A DNA stretch of 64,000 nucleotides from Nitrogeniibacter mangrovi (GCF_010983895.1 NZ_CP048836.1:2294001-2358000); one strand, 5' to 3'. Numbered from the stretch's first letter, positions 31,767 to 40,976 are shown. A program made the numbers and translations. Notes: generated by a model not told the origin, from the sequence alone.

Positions 31767-32246
31767 TCAGTGGTGGTGCCCGCCAGCCCCGTGGACATGG
31801 CCGTGCGCCACCTCTTCGTCGGTCGCGGCGCGCACGTCGGAGATGGTCAGGTCGAACACCAGGGCGACACCCGCCAGCGGATGATTGCCATCGACCACGA
31901 CCTTGCCTTCGGCGATGTCGGTTATGCGGTACAGCACCTCGTCTTCGCCGTCTTCGGTCACGCGCTCGAAGCTCATGCCGACCTCGATGTTCTCCGGAAA
32001 CAGGGTGCGATCCTCGATCAGCACCATGGATTCATCGTACTCGCCGAACGCGTCTTCGGGCTGCAGCTTGAGGGTCAGTTGCTCGCCCTTTGCCTTGCCA
32101 TGCAGCGCGGTCTCGATCTGTTCGAAGATCCCGTCGTATCCGCCGTGCAGATAGGTCAGCGGATGCTGGCCGTCGTCGACCATGTTCCCGTCCGGATCAC
32201 GAACGGTGTACTCAAGCGTTACGACGGTGTTTTTTGCGATTTCCAT
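31767..32246 (-). CDS. slyD: FKBP-type peptidyl-prolyl isomerase SlyD-like
   Basis: 159 residues from MEIAKNTVVTLEYTV. Broken FKBP domain with an inserted IF chaperone domain (about 65-125), typical of SlyD; LTYLHGGYDGIFEQIE and VDGNHPLAGVALVFDL are FKBP stretches. The tail HGHVHGAGGHHH is a short His-rich metal-binding end, much shorter than in E. coli SlyD. Its 5' end overlaps the 3' end of the upstream peroxiredoxin gene by 35 bases. Confidence 0.92.
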   Translation of the reverse strand: MEIAKNTVVTLEYTVRDPDGNMVDDGQHPLTYLHGGYDGIFEQIETALHGKAKGEQLTLKLQPEDAFGEYDESMVLIEDRTLFPENIEVGMSFERVTEDGEDEVLYRITDIAEGKVVVDGNHPLAGVALVFDLTISDVRAATDEEVAHGHVHGAGGHHH

Positions 32247-32724
32247 TGGCTTTTTCCGGTTCCATTTCCCTGACAAGCGCGAGCACCTCGGCCACGTGCC
32301 CCTTCGGGGTCACGTCGTAGATCGCATGCCGGATGATGCCGTCCTTGTCGATGATGAAGGTCGAACGTAGCACACCCTTGCGCTTGACGCCATCGACCTC
32401 CTTTTCACGCCACACCCCGTAAAGATTGCACACTTCGGCCTCGGTATCCGAGAGCAGCCGGACGGACAGTCCGTGTTCGGCCTGGAAATCCGCGTGGGTC
32501 ATGCAATCGTCCGGGCTGACGCCCATCACGATGCAATCGAGGCGATTGAAAGCGTCTTCGTGATCGCTGAAATCGGCGGCCTGGCGCGTGCAGGTGGGCG
32601 CATTGTCACGGGGATAGAAGAACAGGACGACGTGACGATTGCCGCGCACGGCAGCCATGTCGAAGGTTTCCATGTCACCGTCCGGCAACGAAAACAAAGG
32701 AGCGGAATCGCCGCTGCGCAGCAT
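32212..32724 (-). CDS. bcp: Thioredoxin-dependent peroxiredoxin (Bcp/PrxQ type)
   Basis: Reduces H2O2 and organic hydroperoxides. From MLRSGDSAPLFSLPDG it has 170 residues; the thioredoxin-fold core, FFYPRDNAPTCTRQAADF with peroxidatic Cys and RSTFIIDKDGIIRHA are clear. No second Cys follows at +5, so it may be 1-Cys or resolve with another cysteine (CIVMGVSPDDC). A second plausible start lies at 32805 (MLLPKESAG) with AAGGGG before it and would add 27 residues; the shorter start has GAGGG at 7-base spacing and fits the family length. Overlaps slyD by 35 bases. Confidence 0.88.
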   Translation of the reverse strand: MLRSGDSAPLFSLPDGDMETFDMAAVRGNRHVVLFFYPRDNAPTCTRQAADFSDHEDAFNRLDCIVMGVSPDDCMTHADFQAEHGLSVRLLSDTEAEVCNLYGVWREKEVDGVKRKGVLRSTFIIDKDGIIRHAIYDVTPKGHVAEVLALVREMEPEKANGNRKKHRRNA

Positions 32725-33049
32725 GGGCTCACCCTCAAGAGCAAATGGAACGAGTTGGGTCGCGGCGCGAACTGTACTTCCAGCGGACTCTTTCGGCAAC
32801 AACATTTTTTCCCCTTCAGCGAGCGACCTCAAACGCCCGCCTGAGCAACGTTATTGAACGAATAGACTACCCCGCCGCGGACCACAAGCGATGTGACGAA
32901 AAAGATGAGAAATCGTTCGCGCCCCACATCGCCCGGGCCTCTGGCGCCATGCCTGCCAGACATGCATATGGCGTCCGCCCCCCTTGCCGCCACGCTTGCA
33001 TCCCGGATGAATATGTACAAAAATACAGATAACAATGTGGAGCGAACGC
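32725..33049 (+). promoter_or_regulatory. Intergenic region bcp-lexA with SOS box at 33013-33028
   Basis: No gene seen in this stretch. ATGT-N8-ACAG at 33013-33028 matches the CTGT-N8-ACAG LexA box at seven of eight defined bases, 22 bp before the lexA start, so lexA is probably autoregulated. A weak TTGCAT (32996-33001) could be the -35, with the -10 overlapping the box. The left part must hold the bcp promoter, which I could not pin down. Confidence 0.75.
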
Positions 33050-33655
33050 ATGAGCGAAAGACTGACCACCCGCCAGCAAGAGATTCTCGATTTCATTCGG
33101 CTGACGCAACAGGAAGAAGGTCGCCCACCGACGCGGGCAGAAATCTGCACCGCCTTCGGATTCAAGTCACCCAATGCCGCCGAAACCCACCTGCGGGCCC
33201 TGGCTGCCAAAGGCGTCATCACGGTGGACAATGGCCGGGCGCGGGGCATTCGCCTCACCGAAGCGGCCGGTTTGCCGCTCATCGGACGGGTCGCCGCCGG
33301 CAGCCCCCTGCTCGCGCAAGAGCATGTCGAACGGCATCACCCGATCAACCCCGAACTGTTCTCTCCACGGGCCGACTACCTGCTCCGGGTGCGGGGGCTC
33401 AGCATGCGTGACGCGGGCATTCTCGATGGCGACCTGCTTGCCGTGCATCGCACCAGCGAAGCGCGCAACGGGCAGATCGTGGTGGCGCGCATCGACGACG
33501 ACGTCACCGTCAAGCGCTACCAGCGCCATGGCAGCGTCATCGAGCTCATCGCCGAAAACCCGGATTTCGAACCGATCCGCGTCGAGGCGGGCGTGGGCGA
33601 CTTTCAGATCGAGGGACTCGCCGTGGGTCTGATTCGGACCGACGGCATCGGCTGA
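33050..33655 (+). CDS. lexA: SOS response repressor LexA
   Basis: 201 residues from [20 protein letters not shown] lies 7 bases before the ATG. N-terminal winged helix-turn-helix (1-70) with the recognition region [16 protein letters not shown]; cleavage site Ala83-Gly84 in VAAGSP; catalytic Ser118 (RGLSMRDAG) and Lys155 (VTVKRYQ). Self-cleavage after RecA activation should therefore work. It is divergent from bcp. The hairpin at 33716-33738 lies about 60 bp after the stop. Confidence 0.97.
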   Translation: MSERLTTRQQEILDFIRLTQQEEGRPPTRAEICTAFGFKSPNAAETHLRALAAKGVITVDNGRARGIRLTEAAGLPLIGRVAAGSPLLAQEHVERHHPINPELFSPRADYLLRVRGLSMRDAGILDGDLLAVHRTSEARNGQIVVARIDDDVTVKRYQRHGSVIELIAENPDFEPIRVEAGVGDFQIEGLAVGLIRTDGIG

Positions 33656-33706
33656 GGACACGGCCCGCCGCCGGACGCTTGATGCGGGCGGTCCAGAACG
33701 GACATA

Positions 33707-33738
33707 AAACAAAAAACGGGAGCTCGATGAGCTCCCGT
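33707..33738 (-). terminator. Intrinsic terminator of the tRNA cluster (possibly bidirectional with lexA)
   Basis: Ten-base stem ACGGGAGCTC (33716-33725) and GAGCTCCCGT (33729-33738) with a 3-base loop. On the minus strand it is followed by a U-rich tract; on the plus strand by TTCTGTTTTG, so it may also end lexA transcripts. Confidence 0.85.
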
Positions 33739-33748
33739 TTCTGTTTTG

Positions 33749-33825
33749 TGGCGGAGTGGACGGGACTCGAACCCGCGACCCCCGGCGTGACAGGCCGGTA
33801 TTCTAACCAACTGAACTACCACTCC
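33749..33825 (-). tRNA. tRNA-Asp (GUC), copy 1
   Basis: 77 bases including encoded CCA. Acceptor GGAGTGG/CCACTCC with discriminator G, anticodon loop CTGTCAC with GUC, T-loop TTCGAGT. Same sequence as the copy at 34182-34258. Confidence 0.97.
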
Positions 33826-33907
33826 ACACCTTTCGGTGCTAATGGCCGGGCATCTTCTCCGACCACACCGACAGCTGTCGGTCACATTCGCCAGCTGTCA
33901 AGCAATC

Positions 33908-33983
33908 TGGCGTCCCTACGGGGATTCGAACCCCGGTTGCCGCCGTGAAAGGGCGGTGTCCTAGGCCTCTAGACGATAGGGAC
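33908..33983 (-). tRNA. tRNA-Glu (UUC), copy 1
   Basis: 76 bases including encoded CCA. Acceptor GTCCCTA/TAGGGAC with discriminator G, anticodon loop CTTTCAC with UUC, T-loop TTCGAAT. Identical to the copy at 34345-34420. Confidence 0.97.
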
Positions 33984-33989
33984 CTTTCT

Positions 33990-34065
<76 letters not shown>

Positions 34066-34181
34066 GAAAGAGCGCGCATTATAGCAAACAACACGTGCCG
34101 CTCAAGCCTTGTTGTGCAGATTTTTTCTGCCCCAACGGCCACCGGATCTCATTCTGACATCCGGTACGGCGTTCAATCTGT

Positions 34182-34258
34182 TGGCGGAGTGGACGGGACT
34201 CGAACCCGCGACCCCCGGCGTGACAGGCCGGTATTCTAACCAACTGAACTACCACTCC
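34182..34258 (-). tRNA. tRNA-Asp (GUC), copy 2
   Basis: 77 bases including CCA, the same sequence as the copy at 33749-33825. The flanking bases are also conserved, showing duplication of the whole Ala-Glu-Asp block. Confidence 0.97.
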
Positions 34259-34344
34259 ACACCCACCTTGCGGTGCGTTCGGCCAGCCATTGGGCTGACC
34301 AAATAAATGGCCGCCGATGTTGCTCGGCAGCCATTCGTACAACC

Positions 34345-34420
34345 TGGCGTCCCTACGGGGATTCGAACCCCGGTTGCCGCCGTGAAAGGGCGGTGTCCTA
34401 GGCCTCTAGACGATAGGGAC
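34345..34420 (-). tRNA. tRNA-Glu (UUC), copy 2
   Basis: 76 bases including CCA, identical to copy 1 (33908-33983). The 6-base spacer to tRNA-Ala is the same in both blocks. Confidence 0.97.
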
Positions 34421-34426
34421 CTTTCT

Positions 34427-34501
<75 letters not shown>

Positions 34502-34513
34502 GAAAGAGCGCGC

Positions 34514-34542
34514 ATTATAGGTGGGCGGAATCACCCTGTAAA
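34514..34542 (-). promoter_or_regulatory. Promoter of the tRNA cluster
   Basis: On the minus strand TTTACA (34537-34542), a 17-bp spacer and a perfect TATAAT (34514-34519), followed by a GC-rich discriminator GCGCGCTC as expected for stringently controlled stable RNA promoters. The second block has a similar element before its tRNA-Ala (TTGAGC, 16 bp, TATAAT). Confidence 0.8.
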
Positions 34543-34563
34543 GCCTTTTGTGCAACGCAGCTG

Positions 34564-35988
34564 TCACACGTCGAAGTCAGGCAGGACCTTGCCCGGATTC
34601 ATCAAGCCCCGCGGGTCGACGGCGTGCTTGATCCTGCCCATCATTTCCAGCTCGATCGCTCCCTTGTAGCGCGTGATCTCGTCACGTTTGAGCTGCCCAA
34701 GGCCATGTTCCGCCGAGATCGATCCCTCGAAACGATCGACCACGTCGTGAACGATCCGGTTCAACTCCCGCGTCCGCTCGAGCAGCTCGCGATTTCCGGC
34801 CGCGTCACGACTCGACAGGTTGTAGTGCAGGTTGCCGTCACCGACATGACCGAAGACTACGATCCGTGCGCCCGGCGCAGCGGCGAGGACCGCCTGCCCT
34901 GCCGCCTCGACGAACGCGGGGATCGCACTGACCGGTACGGAAATGTCGTGCTTGATACTGAAGCCCTCGATCCGCTGCGCTTCGGAAATATTCTCCCGCA
35001 GTGCCCACAGGGTCTGTTCCTGGGCGCCGCTGTTGGCAATGACGACATCGACCACCGACCCGGTTTCGATCTGCGCCATGAGCACCGCCTCGAGCATCTC
35101 CGTCAGCGGCGCATCCGGATCGACATCAGCCACTTCGAGCAAGACCGCCCAGGCGCCCGTCTCGGCGGTCGGGCATCGCGCGCCGGGAATGTGTCGAAGC
35201 ACCACCTCCAAGGCTTCGACGCCGATGAGCTCGAACGCGCTGACCCGTTCGCCGAACCGCCGCCGCAGCGCATCGAGCAACCGCAGTGCGGCGCCCACAT
35301 CGGCGATACGGACCCACGCCACGGCTCGTTTGGCCGGACGGGGAAACAGCCGCAAGCTGGCAGCGGTCACCACACCCAGCGTTCCCTCCGCGCCGATGAA
35401 CAGCTGCTTCAGATCGTAGCCGGTATTGTCCTTGACCAGGCGGCGCAGGCCGTTCCAGATCCGGCCGTCGGGTAGGACGACCTCGAGCCCCATGACCAGT
35501 TGTCGCATCGTCCCGTAACGCAATACGTGAACCCCGCCGGCGTTGGTGCCGACATTGCCACCGATCTGGCAGCTACCCTCCGAAGCCAGCGAAAGCGGAA
35601 ACAGGCAATCGACCGCCTCGGCAGCGGCCTGGATCTGGGCCAAGGTGCAGCCGGCCTCGGCAATCAGCGTGTGATCGAGCGCATCGACCCGACGCACGCG
35701 ATTGAGGCGACGCAGGTTCACGACGACCGAACCGTCCTCGGCGCGGGGCGTCGCCCCACCACACAAGCCGGTGTTTCCGCCCTGTGGCACGACGCTGACA
35801 CCATGGCCTGCACACAAGCTCACGACCTGGGCGACTTCGTCGGTGCTGGCGGGCAACGCCACTGCGAGCGCCTCGCCGCGATAACGGCCGCGCCAGTCTT
35901 CATAGAACGACTCGGTGGCCACCGCCTCGGTGAGCACATGGGGCGCGCCGAGACTCTGCCGCAACGCGGCGACCAGGTCACGCGTCAT
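34564..35988 (-). CDS. FAD-binding oxidase, D-2-hydroxyacid dehydrogenase family (GlcD/D2HGDH-like)
   Basis: 474 residues. N-terminal PCMH-type FAD domain (about 35-215) with VVPQGGNTGLCGGATP, GCQIGGNVGTNAGGVHVLRYG-like stretch around 145-160 and LFIGAEGTLGVVT; C-terminal FAD-oxidase domain with the metal/substrate stretch FGHVGDGNLHYN and SISAEHGLGQLKRDE near the end. The family oxidises D-lactate, D-2-hydroxyglutarate or glycolate. A single-gene form without GlcE/GlcF neighbours fits D-2-hydroxyglutarate dehydrogenase best, but the substrate is not certain. The start overlaps the end of the patatin gene by 11 bases. Confidence 0.88.
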   Translation of the reverse strand: MTRDLVAALRQSLGAPHVLTEAVATESFYEDWRGRYRGEALAVALPASTDEVAQVVSLCAGHGVSVVPQGGNTGLCGGATPRAEDGSVVVNLRRLNRVRRVDALDHTLIAEAGCTLAQIQAAAEAVDCLFPLSLASEGSCQIGGNVGTNAGGVHVLRYGTMRQLVMGLEVVLPDGRIWNGLRRLVKDNTGYDLKQLFIGAEGTLGVVTAASLRLFPRPAKRAVAWVRIADVGAALRLLDALRRRFGERVSAFELIGVEALEVVLRHIPGARCPTAETGAWAVLLEVADVDPDAPLTEMLEAVLMAQIETGSVVDVVIANSGAQEQTLWALRENISEAQRIEGFSIKHDISVPVSAIPAFVEAAGQAVLAAAPGARIVVFGHVGDGNLHYNLSSRDAAGNRELLERTRELNRIVHDVVDRFEGSISAEHGLGQLKRDEITRYKGAIELEMMGRIKHAVDPRGLMNPGKVLPDFDV

Positions 35989-36937
35989 GATGGCCCTCCT
36001 CGACTTCGCGTCCGAGCGCGTAGCGAATCGCGGGCATCACACGCTCGACGGCGGCCTCGCCCTCTGCGATCGCCTCGGCTGCGCGATGATAGTCCATGGG
36101 GCCGACCTGCCCCACCCGCGGGTAAATACTCACATCGGCAGGATCTCCTGCCATGCGGCTTCGCGCGATACGGACCTGCATGATATTGATGCTCGTGGCC
36201 AGCACGTCGAGCATCGAAGGCAGCATCTGTTCGGGCGCCTGACGATGGCCGTTGTCGAGACCGAAGCGCTCGAGCAAACGATCCGCCCAGCTCTTCTCGG
36301 CCTCTTCCTCGGCCACGTCCTTGATCTCCCGGCGCAAGCGGCGACGGGCACGACCGACCGTATCGGACCCGAGATCGACGGCAACGACGATATCGGCCCC
36401 CATGGCCCGACAGAGGGACACCGGCACGGGATTGACGAGTCCGCCATCGACCAGCAGACGCCCGCGCTCGATCACTGGCGCGAACAGCCCAGGCAGGGCG
36501 ATGGAAGCACGCACCGCCCGCGCCACACTGCCCTCGCGCAACCACACTTCGCGACCCGTCTGCAACTCGGTGGCCACACAGGCGAAAGGCATTTTGAGCG
36601 CAGCGAAATCGATATCGACGAATTCGCGCTCGAAATGCTGGATGATCTTGTCGCCCTTGATCAGGCCACCGCGGAAGCTCACATCGAGGAAGGAGACGAC
36701 CGACTGCCAGGTGAGCTTCTCGACCCATTGGCCGAGTTTGTCGAAGTTGCCGGTCGCCACCGCCGCACCAATGAAGGCACCGATCGAGCAGCCAGCGATG
36801 ATGTCCGGCTCGATCCCTTCGGCACGCAGCGCACGCAACACGCCGATATGGGCCCACCCTCGGGCCGCACCACTGCCTAGGGCAAGCCCGACACGCAAGG
36901 GTGAGTCGGTCGATGAGGTCGGGCTGATTTCATGCAT
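35978..36937 (-). CDS. Patatin-like phospholipase (RssA type)
   Basis: Serine hydrolase of the patatin family, 319 residues from MHEISPTSSTDSPLRVG. Oxyanion loop GSGAARGWAHIGVL, nucleophile motif GCSIGAF (GxSxG) and the catalytic Asp in LLVDGGLVNPVPV are visible. The C-terminal part is polar and charged. A GTG start at 36967 would add 10 residues. It follows rimO by 93 bp and overlaps the FAD oxidase gene by 11 bases, so these two are probably cotranscribed. The lipid substrate is unknown. Confidence 0.9.
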   Translation of the reverse strand: MHEISPTSSTDSPLRVGLALGSGAARGWAHIGVLRALRAEGIEPDIIAGCSIGAFIGAAVATGNFDKLGQWVEKLTWQSVVSFLDVSFRGGLIKGDKIIQHFEREFVDIDFAALKMPFACVATELQTGREVWLREGSVARAVRASIALPGLFAPVIERGRLLVDGGLVNPVPVSLCRAMGADIVVAVDLGSDTVGRARRRLRREIKDVAEEEAEKSWADRLLERFGLDNGHRQAPEQMLPSMLDVLATSINIMQVRIARSRMAGDPADVSIYPRVGQVGPMDYHRAAEAIAEGEAAVERVMPAIRYALGREVEEGHHDA

Positions 36938-37030
36938 GGGGCCATCCGCGAAAAAGGCGATTACCACCGGGAACCGGTGGTGCTGACGGCTTCATGATCG
37001 CACAGGCACGCCTCCTGCGCAGTGCCCCGA

Positions 37031-38356
37031 TCAGTCGCTCACCAGCTCCGCGTAAAGGTCGTGGACGTCGCAATCGGTGACCCGGACACGAACGAAATCG
37101 CCAGGCTCGAGATGGTGTGCGTCGGGAATCACGACCAATCCGTCGATATCGGGGGCATCCCCTTCGGAACGCGCGATCGCCCCCTCCTCCTCGATGTCGT
37201 CGACCAGGACCGTGATCTCCCGCCCGATCTTGCGTTCGAGGCGCTGGGTGCTGATGTCCTCCTGAAAGGCCATCAGACGCGCGCGGCGATTTTCCCGAAC
37301 CTCCTCAGGCACCGGATCGGCCAGAGCGTTGGCCGCCGCCCCTTCCACCGGGGAATAGGCAAACGCCCCCACACGATCGAGCTCGGCCGCTTCGAGGAAG
37401 CGCAGCAGCGCTTCGAAGTCAGCCTCGGTCTCCCCCGGAAAGCCGGTGATGAACGTCGAGCGGATGGTCAGGTCCGGACAGATGCTGCGCCATTTGCGCA
37501 CTCGCTCGAGCACGTTCTCGGCGCTGGCCGGCCGTTTCATTGCCTTGAGGATTGCCGGGCTGGCATGCTGGAATGGCACATCGAGATACGGGAGGATCTT
37601 GCCTTCGGCCATGAGCGGAATCAGGTCATCCACGCTCGGGTACGGATAGACGTAATGCATCCGCACCCACACTCCCAGTTCGCCAAGCGCCTGGGACAGC
37701 TCGAGCAGGCGCGTCTTCATGGGGCGCCCACCCCAGAATCCGGTCCGGTAGCGCACGTCCACGCCGTAGGCACTCGTATCCTGCGACACCACGAGCAACT
37801 CCTGCACACCGGCGTCCACCAGTTTCTCGGCCTCGGCCATGATGTCACCAAAAGGCCGGCTGACCAGATCTCCGCGCATCGAGGGAATGATGCAGAAGGT
37901 GCACCGGTGGTTACAGCCTTCGGAAATCTTGAGATAGGCGTAGTGCCGCGGGGTCAGGCGAATGCCCTGGGGCGGCACCAGATCGACGAAGGGGTCGTGC
38001 GGCTTGGGCACATGGGTATGGATTGCCCCCATCACCTCGTCGGTCGCGTGCGGCCCGGTCACCGCGAGCACATCGGGGAACGCATTGCGAATGACATCGG
38101 CCTTGGCGCCAAGACAACCGGTCACCACCACACGGCCATTCTCCGCCATGGCTTCGCCGATGGCATCGAGGGATTCGGCCACCGCGTCATCGACAAAACC
38201 ACAGGTATTGATGACCACCAGATCGGCGCCGTCATACTCGGGCGCGATCTCGTAACCTTCGGCACGAAGGCGTGTCAGGATATGCTCGGAATCGACTGTC
38301 GCCTTGGGGCACCCGAGCGAGACGAACCCCACTTTCGGCGTGCGCGCACCACTCAT
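37031..38356 (-). CDS. rimO: Ribosomal protein S12 methylthiotransferase RimO
   Basis: Radical SAM enzyme adding a methylthio group to Asp of ribosomal protein S12. It has 441 residues from [16 protein letters not shown]-terminal UPF0004 domain with cysteines in [23 protein letters not shown] and [10 protein letters not shown]; radical SAM cluster motif [16 protein letters not shown]-terminal TRAM domain (about 370-441). The text-book RimO signature [10 protein letters not shown] is present. It lies 31 bp after phaR on the same strand. Confidence 0.96.
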   Translation of the reverse strand: MSGARTPKVGFVSLGCPKATVDSEHILTRLRAEGYEIAPEYDGADLVVINTCGFVDDAVAESLDAIGEAMAENGRVVVTGCLGAKADVIRNAFPDVLAVTGPHATDEVMGAIHTHVPKPHDPFVDLVPPQGIRLTPRHYAYLKISEGCNHRCTFCIIPSMRGDLVSRPFGDIMAEAEKLVDAGVQELLVVSQDTSAYGVDVRYRTGFWGGRPMKTRLLELSQALGELGVWVRMHYVYPYPSVDDLIPLMAEGKILPYLDVPFQHASPAILKAMKRPASAENVLERVRKWRSICPDLTIRSTFITGFPGETEADFEALLRFLEAAELDRVGAFAYSPVEGAAANALADPVPEEVRENRRARLMAFQEDISTQRLERKIGREITVLVDDIEEEGAIARSEGDAPDIDGLVVIPDAHHLEPGDFVRVRVTDCDVHDLYAELVSD

Positions 38357-38387
38357 GTGCGGCACTCCGAACACCCTGCTTCACATC

Positions 38388-38990
38388 TCACTTCTTGCCT
38401 GATCCTGATTTGGTTTCGCTCTCGGCAGCACCACTTCTGGGCGACGACTCAGCACCGCCATAATTGGGAAACTGGAAGCCGCTGAACAGGTTGCGGGTCT
38501 GGCTCTCCATCTGCTCCTGCATCTGGGTCAGCATCTTCTTGCTCTGCTCCATGTAAGCCCCCATCATGCTCTGCATGGCCGGCCCCTGGAAATTGAGAAA
38601 CTGAGCCCACAGATCCTGGCTGATCGGTGAGTTGTCACCATAGATGGAGCGTGCCTGATCTTGCAGCTTCTGCTGCATGTCGGTAAACGCCTTGATGTTG
38701 TTCTCGAGGTACTTGCCCATCATACCCTGCATGGCGTTGCCATAGAAGCGGATCATGTGGGCGAGCAGATCACTGGTGAACATCGGCGCGCCACCGGCCT
38801 CCTCCTCAAGAATGATCTGCAGCAGGATGCTGCGCGTCAGATCATCGCCAGACTTGGCATCGACGACCTGGAACTCGTCGTTGGCGAGCACGAGGTCTTT
38901 AACGTCGGCCAGCGTGATATACGAACTGGTGCGGGTGTCATAGAGCCGACGGTTCGGGTACTTCTTGATGAGTCTGACTTGATCGGGCAT
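38388..38990 (-). CDS. phaR: Polyhydroxyalkanoate synthesis repressor PhaR
   Basis: 200 residues from MPDQVRLIKKYPNRRLYDT, the conserved N-terminal DNA-binding domain (about 1-60). PHB-accumulation regulatory repeats follow (about 65-160), rich in Met and Gln (FYGNAMQGMMGKYLE, FLNFQGPAMQSMMGAYME), that sense PHB granules. PhaR represses phasin and its own gene until polymer is present. Own -10 TACAAT (minus, 39037-39042) and the phaB terminator upstream suggest separate transcription from phaB. No phasin gene is in the window. Confidence 0.95.
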   Translation of the reverse strand: MPDQVRLIKKYPNRRLYDTRTSSYITLADVKDLVLANDEFQVVDAKSGDDLTRSILLQIILEEEAGGAPMFTSDLLAHMIRFYGNAMQGMMGKYLENNIKAFTDMQQKLQDQARSIYGDNSPISQDLWAQFLNFQGPAMQSMMGAYMEQSKKMLTQMQEQMESQTRNLFSGFQFPNYGGAESSPRSGAAESETKSGSGKK

Positions 38991-39060
38991 TACCTTGGTC
39001 TCCCACAAGGCGGATGGAACTTCCGCTTCTATTGGCATTGTACCGCAGTGCGCAAAGAAA

Positions 39061-39082
39061 AACCCCGCTCGATCGCGGGGTT
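39061..39082 (-). terminator. Intrinsic terminator after the first phaB
   Basis: AACCCCGC (39061-39068) and GCGGGGTT (39075-39082) with TCGATC between, followed on the minus strand by TTTTTC. It separates phaB from phaR. Confidence 0.8.
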
Positions 39083-39112
39083 TGACGTGATCAATTTCGC
39101 AGCGCGAGGTGA

Positions 39113-39853
39113 TCAGGACATGTGCAGACCGCCATTGATATTGATGGTCGCACCGGTGATGTAGCCGGCCAGATCGGAGGCCAGATAGGTGCACAGTCCG
39201 CCGATTTCCTCGGGCTTGCCCAGGCGCTTCATCGGCACGGTGTCGGTGATGGCCTGACGGATGTCGTCACGGATGGCCATGACCATCTCGGTGGCGATGT
39301 AACCCGGGGCGATGGCATTGACCGTCACGCCCTTGGTGGCCAGTTCCTGGGCCAGGGCCTTGGTGAAGCCGAGCACACCCGCCTTGGCGGTCGAGTAGTT
39401 GGTCTGGCCGGCCTGGCCCTTGACACCATTGACCGACGAGATGTTGATGATGCGGCCCCAGCCACGCTCGGCCATCTTCGGCGAAATCTGGTGCGTCACG
39501 TTGAACAGGCTGTTCAGGTTGGTCGCGATGACCGCGTTCCACTGTGCCTGCTCCATCTTGGGGAAGAACTTGTCACGGGTGATGCCGGCGTTGTTCACGA
39601 GGATGTCGATCGGACCGACTTCGGCCTCGACCTTCTCGACCATGACCTTGCACGAGTCGTAGTCGGACACATCACCTTCGGCAGCGATGAATTTGAAGCC
39701 CAGCTCTTCCTGCTTGGCGAGCCATTCGTCCTTCTGCGGGAAGCCCGGCAGACAGTTGGCCACGACCGTATAGCCTTCCTTGGCGAACGATTGGCAGATC
39801 GCCGTACCCAGACCACCCATCGCACCCGTCACCAATGCCACTTTATTCGTCAT
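39113..39853 (-). CDS. phaB: Acetoacetyl-CoA reductase (PhaB paralogue proximal to phaR)
   Basis: NADPH-dependent short-chain dehydrogenase that makes (R)-3-hydroxybutyryl-CoA for PHB. It has 246 residues: Rossmann motif TGAMGGLGTAICQ, NNAGITRDKFF, catalytic Ser in NISSVNGVKGQAGQTNYSTAKAG with Tyr and Lys. The C-terminal NINGGLHMS is typical. GGAGAGG precedes the ATG by about 9 bases. It has its own terminator and a possible own promoter upstream (TATAAT on the minus strand at 40056-40061). Related to, but clearly different from, the next gene. Confidence 0.95.
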   Translation of the reverse strand: MTNKVALVTGAMGGLGTAICQSFAKEGYTVVANCLPGFPQKDEWLAKQEELGFKFIAAEGDVSDYDSCKVMVEKVEAEVGPIDILVNNAGITRDKFFPKMEQAQWNAVIATNLNSLFNVTHQISPKMAERGWGRIINISSVNGVKGQAGQTNYSTAKAGVLGFTKALAQELATKGVTVNAIAPGYIATEMVMAIRDDIRQAITDTVPMKRLGKPEEIGGLCTYLASDLAGYITGATININGGLHMS

Positions 39854-40055
39854 TGTCGATACCTCTCCAAAATATGCAGTAGGAGCCGATCCTCTCCCCG
39901 TCGCGCCCGAATCCGGGCTATCCGCAGGGGAGGCTTCCGGCCGTCGGTGATCGCCGAACGCCTTTTTGGGTCACACTCTCCCGAATCGCCGGCCGACGCT
40001 CGTGAATGAACGTCTCACCACGAGAATTGCGCGGTGCGCGCAGACTCAGGCTCGG

Positions 40056-40131
40056 ATTATAGGCCGAAAAACGCCGGTTTTGTTGCGGCGCAGCAAATTT
40101 ATCGAAAAAAATGGCGCACCCTGTGCGCCAT
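40056..40131 (-). promoter_or_regulatory. Terminator of distal phaB (40105-40131) and -10 element of proximal phaB (40056-40061)
   Basis: Stem ATGGCGCAC (40111-40119) and GTGCGCCAT (40123-40131) with a minus-strand U-tract (40105-40110) ends the upstream phaB transcript. A perfect minus-strand TATAAT follows at 40056-40061 with only a weak -35, implying a 5' leader of about 195 bases for the proximal phaB. The rest of the 294-bp gap (39854-40147) shows no gene. Confidence 0.65.
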
Positions 40132-40147
40132 CCCCTGGTCCGGGGGA

Positions 40148-40888
40148 TCAGAACATGTGCTGCCCGCCGTTGATCGAGATGTTCGCCCCGGTCACGAAAG
40201 CCGCTTCTTCGGACGACAGATACGCGACCAGACCCGCGATTTCCTCGGGCTTGCCAAGACGGTTGACCGGAATCTGCGGCAGGATCTTGCTGTCGAGAAT
40301 CTCCTGTGGAATGGCCATCACCATCTTCGTGCCGATATAACCCGGCGAGATGGTATTGACGGTCACGCCGCTACGAGCCACCTCCAGCGCGAGGGCCTTG
40401 GTGAAACCGTGCATACCCGCCTTGGCCGCCGAATAGTTGGTCTGCCCGAAGGCGCCCTTCTGGCCGTTGACCGACGAGACGTTGATCACCCGCCCCCACT
40501 TGCGTTCGACCATGCCGTCGATGACCTGCTTGGTCATGTTGAACACACTGTCCAGATTGGTGCGGATGACGGCATCCCAGTCGGCCTTGGTCATCTTCTT
40601 GAAGGTCATGTCGCGGGTGATGCCCGCATTGTTGACCAGCACATCGACCGGACCGGACGTGTTCTCCACGTCCTTCACGCACGCGGCCGCCGAATCGAAA
40701 TCGGACACATCGCAGGGAACACCCCGGAATCCGTAGCCCATGTTGTTCATGGTCTGCAACCATTCGTCCGCCTTGGTGTTTCCCGGCGAATGGGTGGTGA
40801 TGACCTTGTAGCCCAGGGCGGCGAGCTTGATGCAGATCGCTTCGCCGAGCCCCCCCATACCACCAGTCACAAGTGCAATACGTGCCAT
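40148..40888 (-). CDS. phaB: Acetoacetyl-CoA reductase (PhaB paralogue proximal to phaC)
   Basis: 246 residues from MARIALVTGGMGGLGEAICI; GGAGG precedes the ATG. SDR motifs: NNAGITRDMTF, catalytic NVSSVNGQKGAFGQTNYSAAKAG. Closest in pattern to the classical PhaB of phaCAB operons. It lies 88 bp after phaC, in the place where phaA (beta-ketothiolase) often stands; no thiolase gene is present. A terminator follows the gene. Confidence 0.95.
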   Translation of the reverse strand: MARIALVTGGMGGLGEAICIKLAALGYKVITTHSPGNTKADEWLQTMNNMGYGFRGVPCDVSDFDSAAACVKDVENTSGPVDVLVNNAGITRDMTFKKMTKADWDAVIRTNLDSVFNMTKQVIDGMVERKWGRVINVSSVNGQKGAFGQTNYSAAKAGMHGFTKALALEVARSGVTVNTISPGYIGTKMVMAIPQEILDSKILPQIPVNRLGKPEEIAGLVAYLSSEEAAFVTGANISINGGQHMF

Positions 40889-40976
40889 TGTTGTTTCCTC
40901 CTCTCTCCTCATCCACGAGGGTTTATGTGGCCCCGACAGCCCCCTCACGCCGCCGGGACGGTACTGCGAAACCGGA

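Noticed and set aside
38660-38690. CTGC/GCAG palindromes as a PhaR operator
   Set aside because: They lie inside the phaR coding sequence and code for the Gln/Lys-rich helix; no such pattern is clear in the phaR or phaB promoters.
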